Positions 40,789 through 49,595 of a DNA stretch of 64,000 bases are shown in pieces (the stretch's first letter is position 1; every line of letters starts with the position of its first letter). The notes under the pieces were generated by a model. That model was given only the letters and a program-made list of their open reading frames with translations. It ran no database searches and was not told the origin of the DNA. The translations under genes and the position numbers were made by a program. The stretch comes from Sorangium cellulosum (GTDB lineage Bacteria; Myxococcota_A; Polyangia; Polyangiales; Polyangiaceae), in contig NZ_CP012673.1 of NCBI RefSeq assembly GCF_002950945.1, positions 7,392,501 through 7,456,500 of the forward strand, given 5' to 3'.

Positions 40789-43104
40789 TCAGAGGTGCTC
40801 GACCAGGTACTCCACGATGGCGCGGCTCGAGAACCGGCTCGCGACCGGCGAGCGGTACCCGTGCCGCTCGCCCGGGAACACGATCATGTCGAACCGCTTG
40901 TCCGCGGCCATGAGCGCCTCGATCATCTTCGCCGTGTGCGCGAAGTGCACGTTCTCGTCCATGAGCCCGTGCAGGAGGAGCAGCTTGCCGCGCAGGTTGC
41001 CCGCGTGCCGCGTGACGTCGGTCGCCTCGTACCGCGCCGCCGCCTCGCCGAGCAGGCCCATGAACCGCTCGGTGTAGCCCGTGTCGTAGAGCCGATCGTC
41101 GGTCGCGGGCGAGGCCGCGACGCCGACGTGGAAGCGGTCCGGCGCCCGGAGCATCGCGAGCAGCGCCATCCTGCCGCCGTAGCTGTGGCCGTAGACGCCG
41201 ACGCGGCCGGGATCGACGTACGGAAGCGTCGCCAGGTAATCGAGGCCCGCGATCTGGTCGGCGAGCTCGACCTCGCCGAGCCGCCCGTAGATCGGCGCCT
41301 CGAACGCGCGCCCGCGGTTCGCCGACCCGCGGTTGTCGAGCTGGAAGACCACGAACCCGCGGTCCGCGAGGTGGTTCCAGAGCAGGCGCGGCGACCAGGC
41401 GTTGAACACCGTCTGCACGCCGGGGCCGCCGTACACGTGCACCACGACCGGGTAGCGGCGGCCGGGCTCGATCGTGCGCGGCGCGAGCAGCGCGCCGTGG
41501 AGCGTGTCGCCGCTCGCGGCGCGGACCTTCACGAGCTCCGGGGCGCGCAGCCCGAGGGTCGCGAGCTCGGGATCCACGGCGACCGGCATCTCGCCGAGCT
41601 CGCCGCCGTCCGCGCCCCGCACCACGGCCCGCGGCCGGCGATCCAGGGCGGCGTGCACGTCCACGAAGCCGGCGCCCTTCGGGTCCACGAAGACGTTGTG
41701 CACGCCCGGCTCGGACGTGAGGCGCTTCACCTCGCCGCCCGCGAGGGGCACGGCGTAGAGGTGCCGCTCGGTCGGGCCGTCCTTCGTGGCCACGAAGCGC
41801 GCGACGCCGCGCTCCTCGTCCGGGGCCGCGAGGAGGACGACATCCCAGTCGCCGGCCGTGAGCCGCGCGAGCTCCGCGCCCGAGTCGGCGTCGCGCAGGG
41901 CGAGGTGGGTGTGGCCGCCAGCGCTCGCCGCCCAGAGGAACCGCGGCGAGCGCTCGAGCAGCAGCATGGGCGCGAAGTCCACCCAGGTCGGCGACGTCTC
42001 GACGACGACCTCCGCCGCCTCGCCCGTCCGCGGGTTCGCGCGGAGCAGCCCGAGGCGCTTCTGGTCGCGCGACAGCGCCTGGAACCAGAGCGCCTTGCCG
42101 TCCGGCGCCCATGCGAACCGGCCGAGGTACCGCTGCTCGTCGCCCTGCCCCTTCAGCCAGACCGTCCGCCGGGTCGCGAGATCGAGGACGCCCGCCCGGA
42201 CGCGGGGGTTCTTCCCGCCCACGCGCGGGAAGCGCGCCATCATGAGGTCTTCCTTGCCGCTCCGGACCCCGAAGACAGGCACCTTCTCGACGTCGCGCTC
42301 GTCGACCTCCAGGTAAGCCACCCTGTCGCAGCCGGGGGAAATCCAGAATCCGCTCGGCTCGTCGAACTCCTCCTGACCGTTGAAGTCGGTCAGGCCGCGC
42401 GAGACGCCCTCCGGAGCGCCCTTCGTCAGCGCGGTCTCGCGGCGCGTGGCCACGTCGATCATGAAGAGCTCCCGCCCGCGGACGAACACGACGCGCTCGC
42501 CGCCGTCGCAGATCTTCGGGTCGATCTCGGGCTCGGGCGTCTCGGTGAGCCGCGTGACCGCGCCGGCCGCGTCGCGCACGAAGAGGTCGCCGCCCAAAGG
42601 GACGAGCAGGATCGGCGCCCGCCGGGCCCACGTGTAGGTGGTGATCCCCTTCGAGAACATCCGCTGTCGCTCGCGGCGGAGCTCCTCCTCGCGGGAGAGC
42701 GGCGCCGCGTCCTTCAGGAGGTCGCCCGCGGCGAGGAGCTGCCGTGTCTCGCGCGACGCGAGATCCAGGGCGAAGAGGGCCTGCTCGGGGCTGTCCGGCC
42801 GGCGCTGGAGGTACGTGAGCAGCTTGCCGTCGGGCGCGTGCCGGATCTCCACGGGCACACGCGCCCCCAGCGGGGGCTGCCGGCCGAGGAGCTCGTAGGT
42901 GACGCGGCTCGCCTCGGGCCCGGCGATGGCCGTCTTGCCGGCCGCGGCGCCCGCGCCCGGCGCGGCGGCGCCCCGGTCGGGCGCGGACGCCGCCGGCGCG
43001 GCCGCCCGCGCCGGCGACGAGCCTGCGGGCGGGGCGCAGCCTGCGGCCGGGAGGAGGGCCAGCGAGACGAGCGACAACCACGTTGCGGTGAGCGGACTTC
43101 GCAT
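40789..43104 (-). CDS. S9 family (DPP IV-like) prolyl oligopeptidase, lipoprotein
   Basis: The 771-residue product begins with a signal peptide and lipobox (LLPAAGC), so it is probably envelope-anchored. A beta-propeller N-domain (about 60-500) precedes an alpha/beta hydrolase domain. The triad is visible: Ser641 in GHSYGGR, Asp716 in DENVHF and His748 in RHGYR. Enzymes of this family cut dipeptides or short peptides, often after proline, fitting a predatory or protein-feeding lifestyle. The ATG at 43104 is chosen to keep the signal peptide first; the ATG at 43179 gives an Arg/Ala-rich extension. Confidence 0.92.
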   Translation of the reverse strand: MRSPLTATWLSLVSLALLPAAGCAPPAGSSPARAAAPAASAPDRGAAAPGAGAAAGKTAIAGPEASRVTYELLGRQPPLGARVPVEIRHAPDGKLLTYLQRRPDSPEQALFALDLASRETRQLLAAGDLLKDAAPLSREEELRRERQRMFSKGITTYTWARRAPILLVPLGGDLFVRDAAGAVTRLTETPEPEIDPKICDGGERVVFVRGRELFMIDVATRRETALTKGAPEGVSRGLTDFNGQEEFDEPSGFWISPGCDRVAYLEVDERDVEKVPVFGVRSGKEDLMMARFPRVGGKNPRVRAGVLDLATRRTVWLKGQGDEQRYLGRFAWAPDGKALWFQALSRDQKRLGLLRANPRTGEAAEVVVETSPTWVDFAPMLLLERSPRFLWAASAGGHTHLALRDADSGAELARLTAGDWDVVLLAAPDEERGVARFVATKDGPTERHLYAVPLAGGEVKRLTSEPGVHNVFVDPKGAGFVDVHAALDRRPRAVVRGADGGELGEMPVAVDPELATLGLRAPELVKVRAASGDTLHGALLAPRTIEPGRRYPVVVHVYGGPGVQTVFNAWSPRLLWNHLADRGFVVFQLDNRGSANRGRAFEAPIYGRLGEVELADQIAGLDYLATLPYVDPGRVGVYGHSYGGRMALLAMLRAPDRFHVGVAASPATDDRLYDTGYTERFMGLLGEAAARYEATDVTRHAGNLRGKLLLLHGLMDENVHFAHTAKMIEALMAADKRFDMIVFPGERHGYRSPVASRFSSRAIVEYLVEHL

Positions 43105-43217
43105 GGCCGCGATCTCGCCCGCCGCCGCGGGGATGTCAAACCGCGCTGCGCGCGGCCGGTCCGCAGGCCGATCGGCCATCGTGACGTCCCCCGACCTGTC
43201 GGGCGCCGCCCGCCCCT

Positions 43218-45767
43218 TCAGCTCGCGATGCGCCGGAGCACGATGACCGGCCGCCCCGCCCCGCGCGAGCGGTCGATATCCACCTTGCAGTCGAGCATCC
43301 AGTCGTTGCCGTCCTCCGGATCGACGATGATCTGCTCCACGACCCACGAGCCGCCGTCCTCGGAGGGGTGGATGATCGTGTTGCTCGGGCTCCTCGCCGC
43401 CGGATCGGTGCGGATCGCGGCGTGCTCGGCGTAATAGCCGCGGAGCGCCTCGTCGAGCCGGTCCGCCGTCCAGGGGGCCTCCTCGCCCTCGACCATCTCG
43501 GCGGCGACCTCGTAGTCGCGGCGGGCGAGCGCGCGCAGGAAGAAGAACAGCTCGTTCCTGACGAGCACCGTGAACTCCTTCGCGTTCCGGGTGACGTCGA
43601 ACGCGGACGGCTCCACGGCGCCGCCCGAGGCCGCCGCGCGCGGCTGGAACGAGGGGTCGCGCATCCGCTCCCACTCGTCGAGCAGGCTCGAGTCCACGCC
43701 GCGCACGAGCGCCCGGAAATAGGCGGTCATGTCGTCGGTGTCGCCGTTCTTCGCGTACTCGGGGACGGTCTGGACGAGCGCCTTGTACACCTCGGAGACG
43801 TACCGGAGCAAAAGCCCCTCGGCCCGCTCCAGGTTGTACTCGCGGATGTACTCGCTGAACGACAGGTACTGCTCGTACATCTCGCGCGCGACGCTCTTCG
43901 GCCGGATGTTCTCCTGGCCGACCCAGGGGTGCCGCCGCGCGTAGTCGTTGAACGTGCCGTAGATGAACTCCTTGTTCGGCTTCGGGTACTCGAGCTTCTC
44001 GAGCTCCTCCATCCGCTGCTCGTACTCGACGCCCGCCGCCTTGAGCTCCGCGAGCTTGTCGGTCTTCAGCCGATCGAGCTGCTTCTGCAGGATGAGATCG
44101 GGGTTCTCCAGGATCGACTCGACGAGGGTCAAGAGATCGAGCGGGTACGTGCCGCTGTCGGGATCCAGCTTGTTGACGGTCTCGAGCACGTAGAGCGAGA
44201 GCGCGTGGTTCAGCGAGAAGTCTTCCTGGAGATCCGCGTTGATGCGGATCCGCTTGCCCGGCCCGTCCTCCTTCGGGACGAGCTCGATGATGCGCGCCTC
44301 GACGAGCGAGCGGAAGAGGAGCATCGCGGTCCTGCCGTGCTGGCGCCGGACCGCGGGCCGGTCGTGGGTGCCGCGGATGAGCCGCTTGAGCGCGAGGCAG
44401 CCCCCCTCCTCGCGGCCGAGCACGTTGACCAGCATGCCGTGCGTGACCTGGAACCGCGACACGAGCGGCTCGGGGGGCGACTGGATGAGCCGCTCGAACG
44501 TCTGGCGGTCCCAGTGGACATACCCCTTCTCCGGCGGCTTCTTCCTCACGATCTTCCGCTTCTTCGCCGGATCGCTGCCCGCCTTGGCATCGAGCCGCAT
44601 GTTCTCGATGACGTGCTCCGGCGCCTGGGCGACGACGCTCCCCTGCGTGTCGAACCCCTTCCGGCCGGCGCGGCCGCTGATCTGCTGGAAGTCGCGGACG
44701 CTGAGGATCGCCGTCTTCTCGCCGTCGAACTTGCAGAGCTTCGTGAACAGCACCGTCCGGATCGGGATGTTGACGCCGACGCCGAGCGTGTCCGTGCCGC
44801 AGATGATCTTGAGGTGGCCCTGCTGGGCGAGCTTCTCGACGAGCAGCCGGTACTTCGGCAAGAGGCCCGCGTGGTGGAGCCCGATACCGTGCTTGACGAA
44901 GCGCTGGACCTCGCGGCCGTAAGGGCTCGAGAACTTCACCCCGGCGAGGGCGGCCGTGATCGCCCGCTTCTCCTCCTTCGTGCAGTAGTCCTGGCTCATC
45001 AGGTTCTGCGCCTCCTCGGCGCAGGCCCGCTGGGTGAAGCTCACGATGTAGATCGGCGCCTTGCCGTTCTTCACGAGCGTCGCGACGGTCTCGTGGAGCG
45101 GCGTCTCGCGGTACTCGTAATCGAGCGGCACCGGGCGCACGGTCGACTTGACCACGGCGGTCTGCTCCCCGGTGAGCTTCGTGAGCTCCTCCTGGAAGAA
45201 CTCGGTGCCTCCGAGCGTGGCGCTCATGAGCAGGTACCTCGCCTGCGGCAGCGTGAGCAGCGGGATCTGCCAGGCCGCGCCGCGATCGCGGTCCGAGTAG
45301 TAGTGGAACTCGTCCATGATCACGTAGTCGCAGAGCGCCTTCTCGCCCTCGCGGAGGGCCATGTTCGCGAGGATCTCCGCCGTGCAGCAGAGGATGGGCG
45401 CGTCGCGGTTCACCGACGCGTCCCCGGTCAACATGCCCACGTTCTCGGGCCCGAAGTCGTTGCAGAGCGAGAAGAACTTCTCGCTGACGAGCGCCTTGAT
45501 CGGGCACGTGTAATACGACTTCATCCCCTCGGCCATCGCCTTGAAGTGCATGGCCGCCGCGACGAGCGACTTGCCGGAGCCGGTCGGGGTGTTGAGGATC
45601 ACGTTCTTGCCGCCGAAGATCTCGAGGATGGCCTCCTCCTGCGCCGGGTAGAGCTCGAGTCCCCGGTCCATGACGTAATCGAGGAAGCCGTTCAGCAGGT
45701 CATCGGCGGTGAAGTCGTGCGGCGACGGCGGGAGGCGGGCGTAGAGCGGAGCGGCGGCGTGATCCAT
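43218..45767 (-). CDS. DEAD/DEAH-box helicase with DUF3516 (Ski2-like)
   Basis: The 849-residue protein has a superfamily 2 helicase core in its first half: YPAQEEAILEIFGG, Walker A NTPTGSGKS near residue 60, Walker B MDEFH, SATLGG, and motif VI ISGRAGRKGFD. The second half is the DUF3516 region, helical and acidic, ending in a small beta part. The class is Ski2/Brr2-like and probably unwinds RNA or DNA; the true substrate is not known. The start at 45767 gives an MDHAAAPLY beginning; no strong ribosome site precedes it. It is divergent from the hybrid kinase gene. Confidence 0.9.
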   Translation of the reverse strand: MDHAAAPLYARLPPSPHDFTADDLLNGFLDYVMDRGLELYPAQEEAILEIFGGKNVILNTPTGSGKSLVAAAMHFKAMAEGMKSYYTCPIKALVSEKFFSLCNDFGPENVGMLTGDASVNRDAPILCCTAEILANMALREGEKALCDYVIMDEFHYYSDRDRGAAWQIPLLTLPQARYLLMSATLGGTEFFQEELTKLTGEQTAVVKSTVRPVPLDYEYRETPLHETVATLVKNGKAPIYIVSFTQRACAEEAQNLMSQDYCTKEEKRAITAALAGVKFSSPYGREVQRFVKHGIGLHHAGLLPKYRLLVEKLAQQGHLKIICGTDTLGVGVNIPIRTVLFTKLCKFDGEKTAILSVRDFQQISGRAGRKGFDTQGSVVAQAPEHVIENMRLDAKAGSDPAKKRKIVRKKPPEKGYVHWDRQTFERLIQSPPEPLVSRFQVTHGMLVNVLGREEGGCLALKRLIRGTHDRPAVRRQHGRTAMLLFRSLVEARIIELVPKEDGPGKRIRINADLQEDFSLNHALSLYVLETVNKLDPDSGTYPLDLLTLVESILENPDLILQKQLDRLKTDKLAELKAAGVEYEQRMEELEKLEYPKPNKEFIYGTFNDYARRHPWVGQENIRPKSVAREMYEQYLSFSEYIREYNLERAEGLLLRYVSEVYKALVQTVPEYAKNGDTDDMTAYFRALVRGVDSSLLDEWERMRDPSFQPRAAASGGAVEPSAFDVTRNAKEFTVLVRNELFFFLRALARRDYEVAAEMVEGEEAPWTADRLDEALRGYYAEHAAIRTDPAARSPSNTIIHPSEDGGSWVVEQIIVDPEDGNDWMLDCKVDIDRSRGAGRPVIVLRRIAS

Positions 45768-45995
45768 GGCGTCGTAAGGAGGCGCCCTCCGGGGGGCACA
45801 CGATGCACAAGACTCCTTCCCGGGAAAAATGCAAGCAAACTCTGCCGCATCGGACGGAATCCGGCGCGCAACCAACCTGCACCCAAGTCGGCCAGGTCGT
45901 GGTACCGTCGCGGACGCGGTAGGGGGAATGCCGCGCGCGCACGTCCGGGTGCGCTTGGTGCGAGCAGGGGGACCGGAAAACCGGGACGGACAGCC

Positions 45996-48785
45996 ATGCA
46001 GGGGACGGCCGGAGATCCAGCCGGGGCGATGCGATCGCCCGGCAGGGCGTGCGCGCAGATCGACGCGGCGAGCGGCCGGCTCGTGCGCGCGAGCGGCGCG
46101 CTCTGCCGGCTCCTCGGCTACTCCGAGGAGGAGCTCCACCGGAAGAGGCTGCCTGACCTCGCGCCCCCGGAGGAGCGACCACGCTCGCTCGCCGCGTGGC
46201 GCGCGCTGCTCGAGGGCGGCGCGGAGGAGATCGAGCTCGACATGTGCTGCCGTCGCAAGGACGGCAGCGCCCGCCGGCTGCACGTGACGGGCGTCTTCGT
46301 CCGCGACGCCCAGGACCGGCCTTACCGTGCGGTGGTGTTCATCGAGGACATGACCGCCGAGGAGCGGGCGCTCGCGGAGAGCGGCGCCAAGCTCAAGAGC
46401 ATCTTTTGCAGCGACATCGCGCCGATGTCGTTCTGGACGCCTGACGGCCGGGTCACCGACGCGAACGACGCGTTCCTGCGGCTCCTCGGCTACACCCGGG
46501 AGGAGCTCGCGGCCGGGCTGGTCCGCTGGGATCGCTGCACGTTGCCCGAGGACCTCAGCGCCGATGAGCGCGCGAGGGCGGAGCTCGCGGCCGGCAAGCC
46601 GACGTGCACCCCGTACCGGAAGATGTACGTGCGGCGCGACGGCACGCGCGTGCCGGTGCTGCTCAGCGGCAGCCTGCTGCCCGGGGGGCGGGTCGAGGAC
46701 GGCGGCGTGGCGCTCGCGCTCGACATCACCGAGCTCCAGCAGGCGGAGGAGGCAGCGCGGCGCGGCGAGCGGCTCTTCCGCGCCCTCAGCGAGTCGATCG
46801 ACTACGGCGTCTGGCTCTGTGATCCGGAGGGCCGCTGCGTGTATGTCAGCGACTCGTTCCTCCGGAGGTCGGGGATGAGCCTGGAGCGGTGCTCGGGCGA
46901 CGGCTGGGCCGCCGCGCTCCACCCCGACGACCGGCACAAGCTCGGGAATTTCAAGCGGTGCGTGGAGACGGGAGCGATGTGGGACGAAGAGCTCCGGTTC
47001 CTCAGCCCCGACGGCGTGGTGCTGCCGGCCCTCAGCCGGGGCGTGCCGATCCGCGACGATCAGGGCGAGATCACCGGCTGGGTCGGCCTCTGCCTGGACA
47101 TCAGCCGCCTCAAGCGGACGGAGGAGGCGCTGCGCGAGAGCGAGCGCCGGCTGCGCGCGGCGCTCGACGGGGCGCAGCGGTCGCTCGCCGAACGCGAGCG
47201 CCTGGAGGAAGAGCTCCGCCGGAGCGAGCGGCAGCTCGCGTCGCTCATCGCGAGCTCGCCCGACGCGATCTACCGGCTGGATATGGACCTGCGCTGCACG
47301 TTCATGTCCGCCACCTCGACGATGGTGATGGGGTTCCCGCCGGAGCACTACGTCGGCAAGACGCCGCGCGAGAACGGGCTCCCCCTCGACGTGTGCGAGG
47401 CGGGCGAGGCCGCGTGCCGCGAGGCGCGCGTGACGGGCAAGCCGCAGCGGATGGAGTTCAGCCTGGGCGAGCGCAGGTTCCGCGTCCGGTACATCCCCGA
47501 GCTCGGGCCGGACGGCGCGGTGGAGGCGTTCATCGGGATCACCGAGGACGTCACCGCCGAGCGGCGGGCCGAGGAGGAGCGCCTGCAGCTGCTCGAGAGC
47601 GAGCGCGCGGCCCGCGACGAGGCGGAGCGCGTGAGCCGGGTGAAGGACGACTTCGTCGCGACGCTCTCGCACGAGCTGCGCTCGCCGCTCAACGCGATCC
47701 TGGGCTGGGCGAGGATCCTGCGGACCCGCGCGCCGGATCCGCAGGCGATGGCGCGGGGGCTGGACGTGATCGAGCGCAACGCGCGGCTCCTGGCCGACAT
47801 GGTGTCCGAGCTCCTCGACATGAGCCGGATCGTGTCGGGGAAGCTGCGGCTCGACGTCCAGCAGGTGGATCTGCCGGCGGTCGTCCAGGGCGCGATCGAG
47901 TCGATCAAGCTGGCGGCCGAGGCCAAGGGGCTGACGGTGGTGTCGCGCGTCGACCCGGAGGCGGCCACGCTCCGCGGGGACCCGGCCCGGCTCCAGCAGG
48001 TCGTCTGGAACCTCCTGTCGAACGCCGTGAAGTTCACGCCCGCGGGGGGGCGGATCGACATCGCGCTCCGGCGCGCGGGCGAGCACGCGGAGCTGTCGGT
48101 GACCGACACGGGGGCGGGCATCGCCCCGCAGTTCCTGCCGCACCTGTTCGAGCGCTTCCGTCAGGCGGACGCCTCGTCGACGCGGAAGTACGGCGGGCTC
48201 GGCATCGGGCTGTCGATCGTGAAGCACCTGGTGGAGCTGCACGGCGGAACGGTGGCGGTGGCGAGCGAGGGCGAGGGCAAGGGGGCGACGTTCACGGCGA
48301 GGCTGCCGCTCGGGGGCGCGGCGCAGCCGGCGCCGGACGCGGCGCTCGAGCAGAGGTCCACGCGCGGGGAGGCGCCGGGCGACTACCCGGGCGCGGAGCT
48401 CACCGGGGTGCGGGTGCTGGTGGTGGACGACCAGGCCGACGCGCGCGAGATCGCGCAGCGGGTGCTGGAGGAGAGCGCGGCGCGCGTGACGACGGCGGCG
48501 TCGGCGGCGGAGGCGCTCTCCCTGGTGGAGCGGGAGCGGCCGCACGTGCTCGTGAGCGACCTCGGGATGCCGGGGGAGGACGGGTTCCAGCTCATCCGCA
48601 AGGTGCGGGCGCTCGGGGCCGAGCGCGGGGGGGCGACGCCGGCGGCGGCGGTCAGCGCGCTGGCGCGCGAGGAGGACCGGGCGCGGGCGCTCGGGGCCGG
48701 GTACCAGGCGCACCTCTCCAAGCCGGTGGACCCGGCGGCGCTCGTGGGGGTCGTGGCGGCGCTGGCGCGCGGGCGCAACGGCTGA
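45996..48785 (+). CDS. Multi-PAS hybrid histidine kinase with C-terminal receiver
   Basis: A 929-residue soluble sensor with four PAS-type domains (about 20-130, 132-250, 258-375, 405-530; note LLGYSEEELHRKRL, LLGYTREELAAG and FMSATSTMVMGFP). A HisKA domain follows with LSHELRSPLNAILGWA (His559), an ATPase domain (NLLSNAVKFTPAGG, GLGIGLSIVKHLV), and a receiver with Asp855 in VSDLGMPGEDG. Signal input is probably a small ligand or redox state through one or more PAS pockets. A His-to-Asp relay inside the same chain would still need an external Hpt and output. The ATG at 45996 is the first after the divergent helicase start. Confidence 0.9.
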   Translation: MQGTAGDPAGAMRSPGRACAQIDAASGRLVRASGALCRLLGYSEEELHRKRLPDLAPPEERPRSLAAWRALLEGGAEEIELDMCCRRKDGSARRLHVTGVFVRDAQDRPYRAVVFIEDMTAEERALAESGAKLKSIFCSDIAPMSFWTPDGRVTDANDAFLRLLGYTREELAAGLVRWDRCTLPEDLSADERARAELAAGKPTCTPYRKMYVRRDGTRVPVLLSGSLLPGGRVEDGGVALALDITELQQAEEAARRGERLFRALSESIDYGVWLCDPEGRCVYVSDSFLRRSGMSLERCSGDGWAAALHPDDRHKLGNFKRCVETGAMWDEELRFLSPDGVVLPALSRGVPIRDDQGEITGWVGLCLDISRLKRTEEALRESERRLRAALDGAQRSLAERERLEEELRRSERQLASLIASSPDAIYRLDMDLRCTFMSATSTMVMGFPPEHYVGKTPRENGLPLDVCEAGEAACREARVTGKPQRMEFSLGERRFRVRYIPELGPDGAVEAFIGITEDVTAERRAEEERLQLLESERAARDEAERVSRVKDDFVATLSHELRSPLNAILGWARILRTRAPDPQAMARGLDVIERNARLLADMVSELLDMSRIVSGKLRLDVQQVDLPAVVQGAIESIKLAAEAKGLTVVSRVDPEAATLRGDPARLQQVVWNLLSNAVKFTPAGGRIDIALRRAGEHAELSVTDTGAGIAPQFLPHLFERFRQADASSTRKYGGLGIGLSIVKHLVELHGGTVAVASEGEGKGATFTARLPLGGAAQPAPDAALEQRSTRGEAPGDYPGAELTGVRVLVVDDQADAREIAQRVLEESAARVTTAASAAEALSLVERERPHVLVSDLGMPGEDGFQLIRKVRALGAERGGATPAAAVSALAREEDRARALGAGYQAHLSKPVDPAALVGVVAALARGRNG

Positions 48786-48864
48786 CGAGGGAGGGCGCGG
48801 GGGTCGCCGTGGTATAGGAAAGGTTGTTTACGGGCGGCTTTTCGGGGGAGATCACGGGCAGGTC

Positions 48865-49191
48865 ATGGTCCAACAGATTTCTGTGAAAGAGCTCTTTCTC
48901 AAGTTGAAGGCGGGGGAGCCCGTATACCTGCTGGACGTGCGCTCGCCGGGCGAGCACGAGATCGCGGCGCTGCCCGGCAGCACGTTGATCCCGCTGAACG
49001 AGCTGCCGGAGCGGGCCGAGGAGATCGCGGCGGAGGACGGGGCGCTCATCGTGGCGTACTGCCACCACGGGGTCAGGAGCCTGTCGGCGGCGGCCATCCT
49101 GGAGAAGCTCGGGCACGAGCGCGTCGCGTCGCTCCAGGGCGGGATCGACGCGTGGTCGATCCACATCGACGAGAGCATCCCGCGGTACTGA
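48865..49191 (+). CDS. Rhodanese-like domain protein
   Basis: A single rhodanese domain of 108 residues with LLDVRSPGEHEIAALPGS (first conserved block), the active-site loop YCHHGVRS containing the catalytic cysteine, and LQGGIDAWS at the end. The family transfers sulphur between thiols or binds sulphur for later reactions. Length and motifs are normal. GGGGGAG lies about 15 bases upstream of the ATG. It is followed by a convergent zinc-ribbon gene. Confidence 0.92.
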   Translation: MVQQISVKELFLKLKAGEPVYLLDVRSPGEHEIAALPGSTLIPLNELPERAEEIAAEDGALIVAYCHHGVRSLSAAAILEKLGHERVASLQGGIDAWSIHIDESIPRY

Positions 49192-49221
49192 CGACGCGCC
49201 CGGGGGCGCCCGCGGAGCGCC

Positions 49222-49545
49222 TCAGTTGAGGGCGGCGGCGCCGAGCCGGAAATAGAGCAGGCGGCCCGCGCCGCACGCGCTGCACACGACCTTCGCGACC
49301 CGGAGGCGGACGCCGTCCAGCGTCTCGGCCGTGTGGTCCTCCACGCGGAAGAGGCCGCGGCAACGGGGGCACGGGATCGCGCGCGCGGCCACCTCGACCT
49401 GGGAGGCCGCGTCGAGGACGATGGCGCGGCCGGGGGTGTGGCCGGGCTCCAGCAGCGCGAGGCGCTCGAGGTCGCGCGTGAGCTTCTCCGCGTCGCGATC
49501 GCTGGCGCGCCGGGCGGCGCGGGCCGAGAGCTTCTTCTTTGCCAT
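49222..49545 (-). CDS. Small zinc-ribbon protein
   Basis: The 107-residue protein has a basic N-terminus (MAKKKLSARAARRAS), a helical section (KLTRDLERLALLEPG), and two CxxC pairs (CPRC and CSAC) about 30 residues apart, which should bind one zinc. The beta-rich segment around the cysteines is a typical ribbon. It may bind nucleic acid or act as a protein adaptor. I do not recognise the exact family. The start at 49545 is preferred over an upstream frame beginning with hydrophobic noise. Confidence 0.72.
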   Translation of the reverse strand: MAKKKLSARAARRASDRDAEKLTRDLERLALLEPGHTPGRAIVLDAASQVEVAARAIPCPRCRGLFRVEDHTAETLDGVRLRVAKVVCSACGAGRLLYFRLGAAALN

Positions 49546-49595
49546 GGTCCATGTCCCCGCGGCCGCCAGCCCGATGGCGCGCACGGGCTGCTAGC

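Noticed and set aside
45768..48713. Long upstream extension of the DUF3516 helicase frame
   Set aside because: The extension lies opposite the hybrid histidine kinase gene, which has four PAS domains and a full kinase in its own frame; the extension has no recognisable domain.
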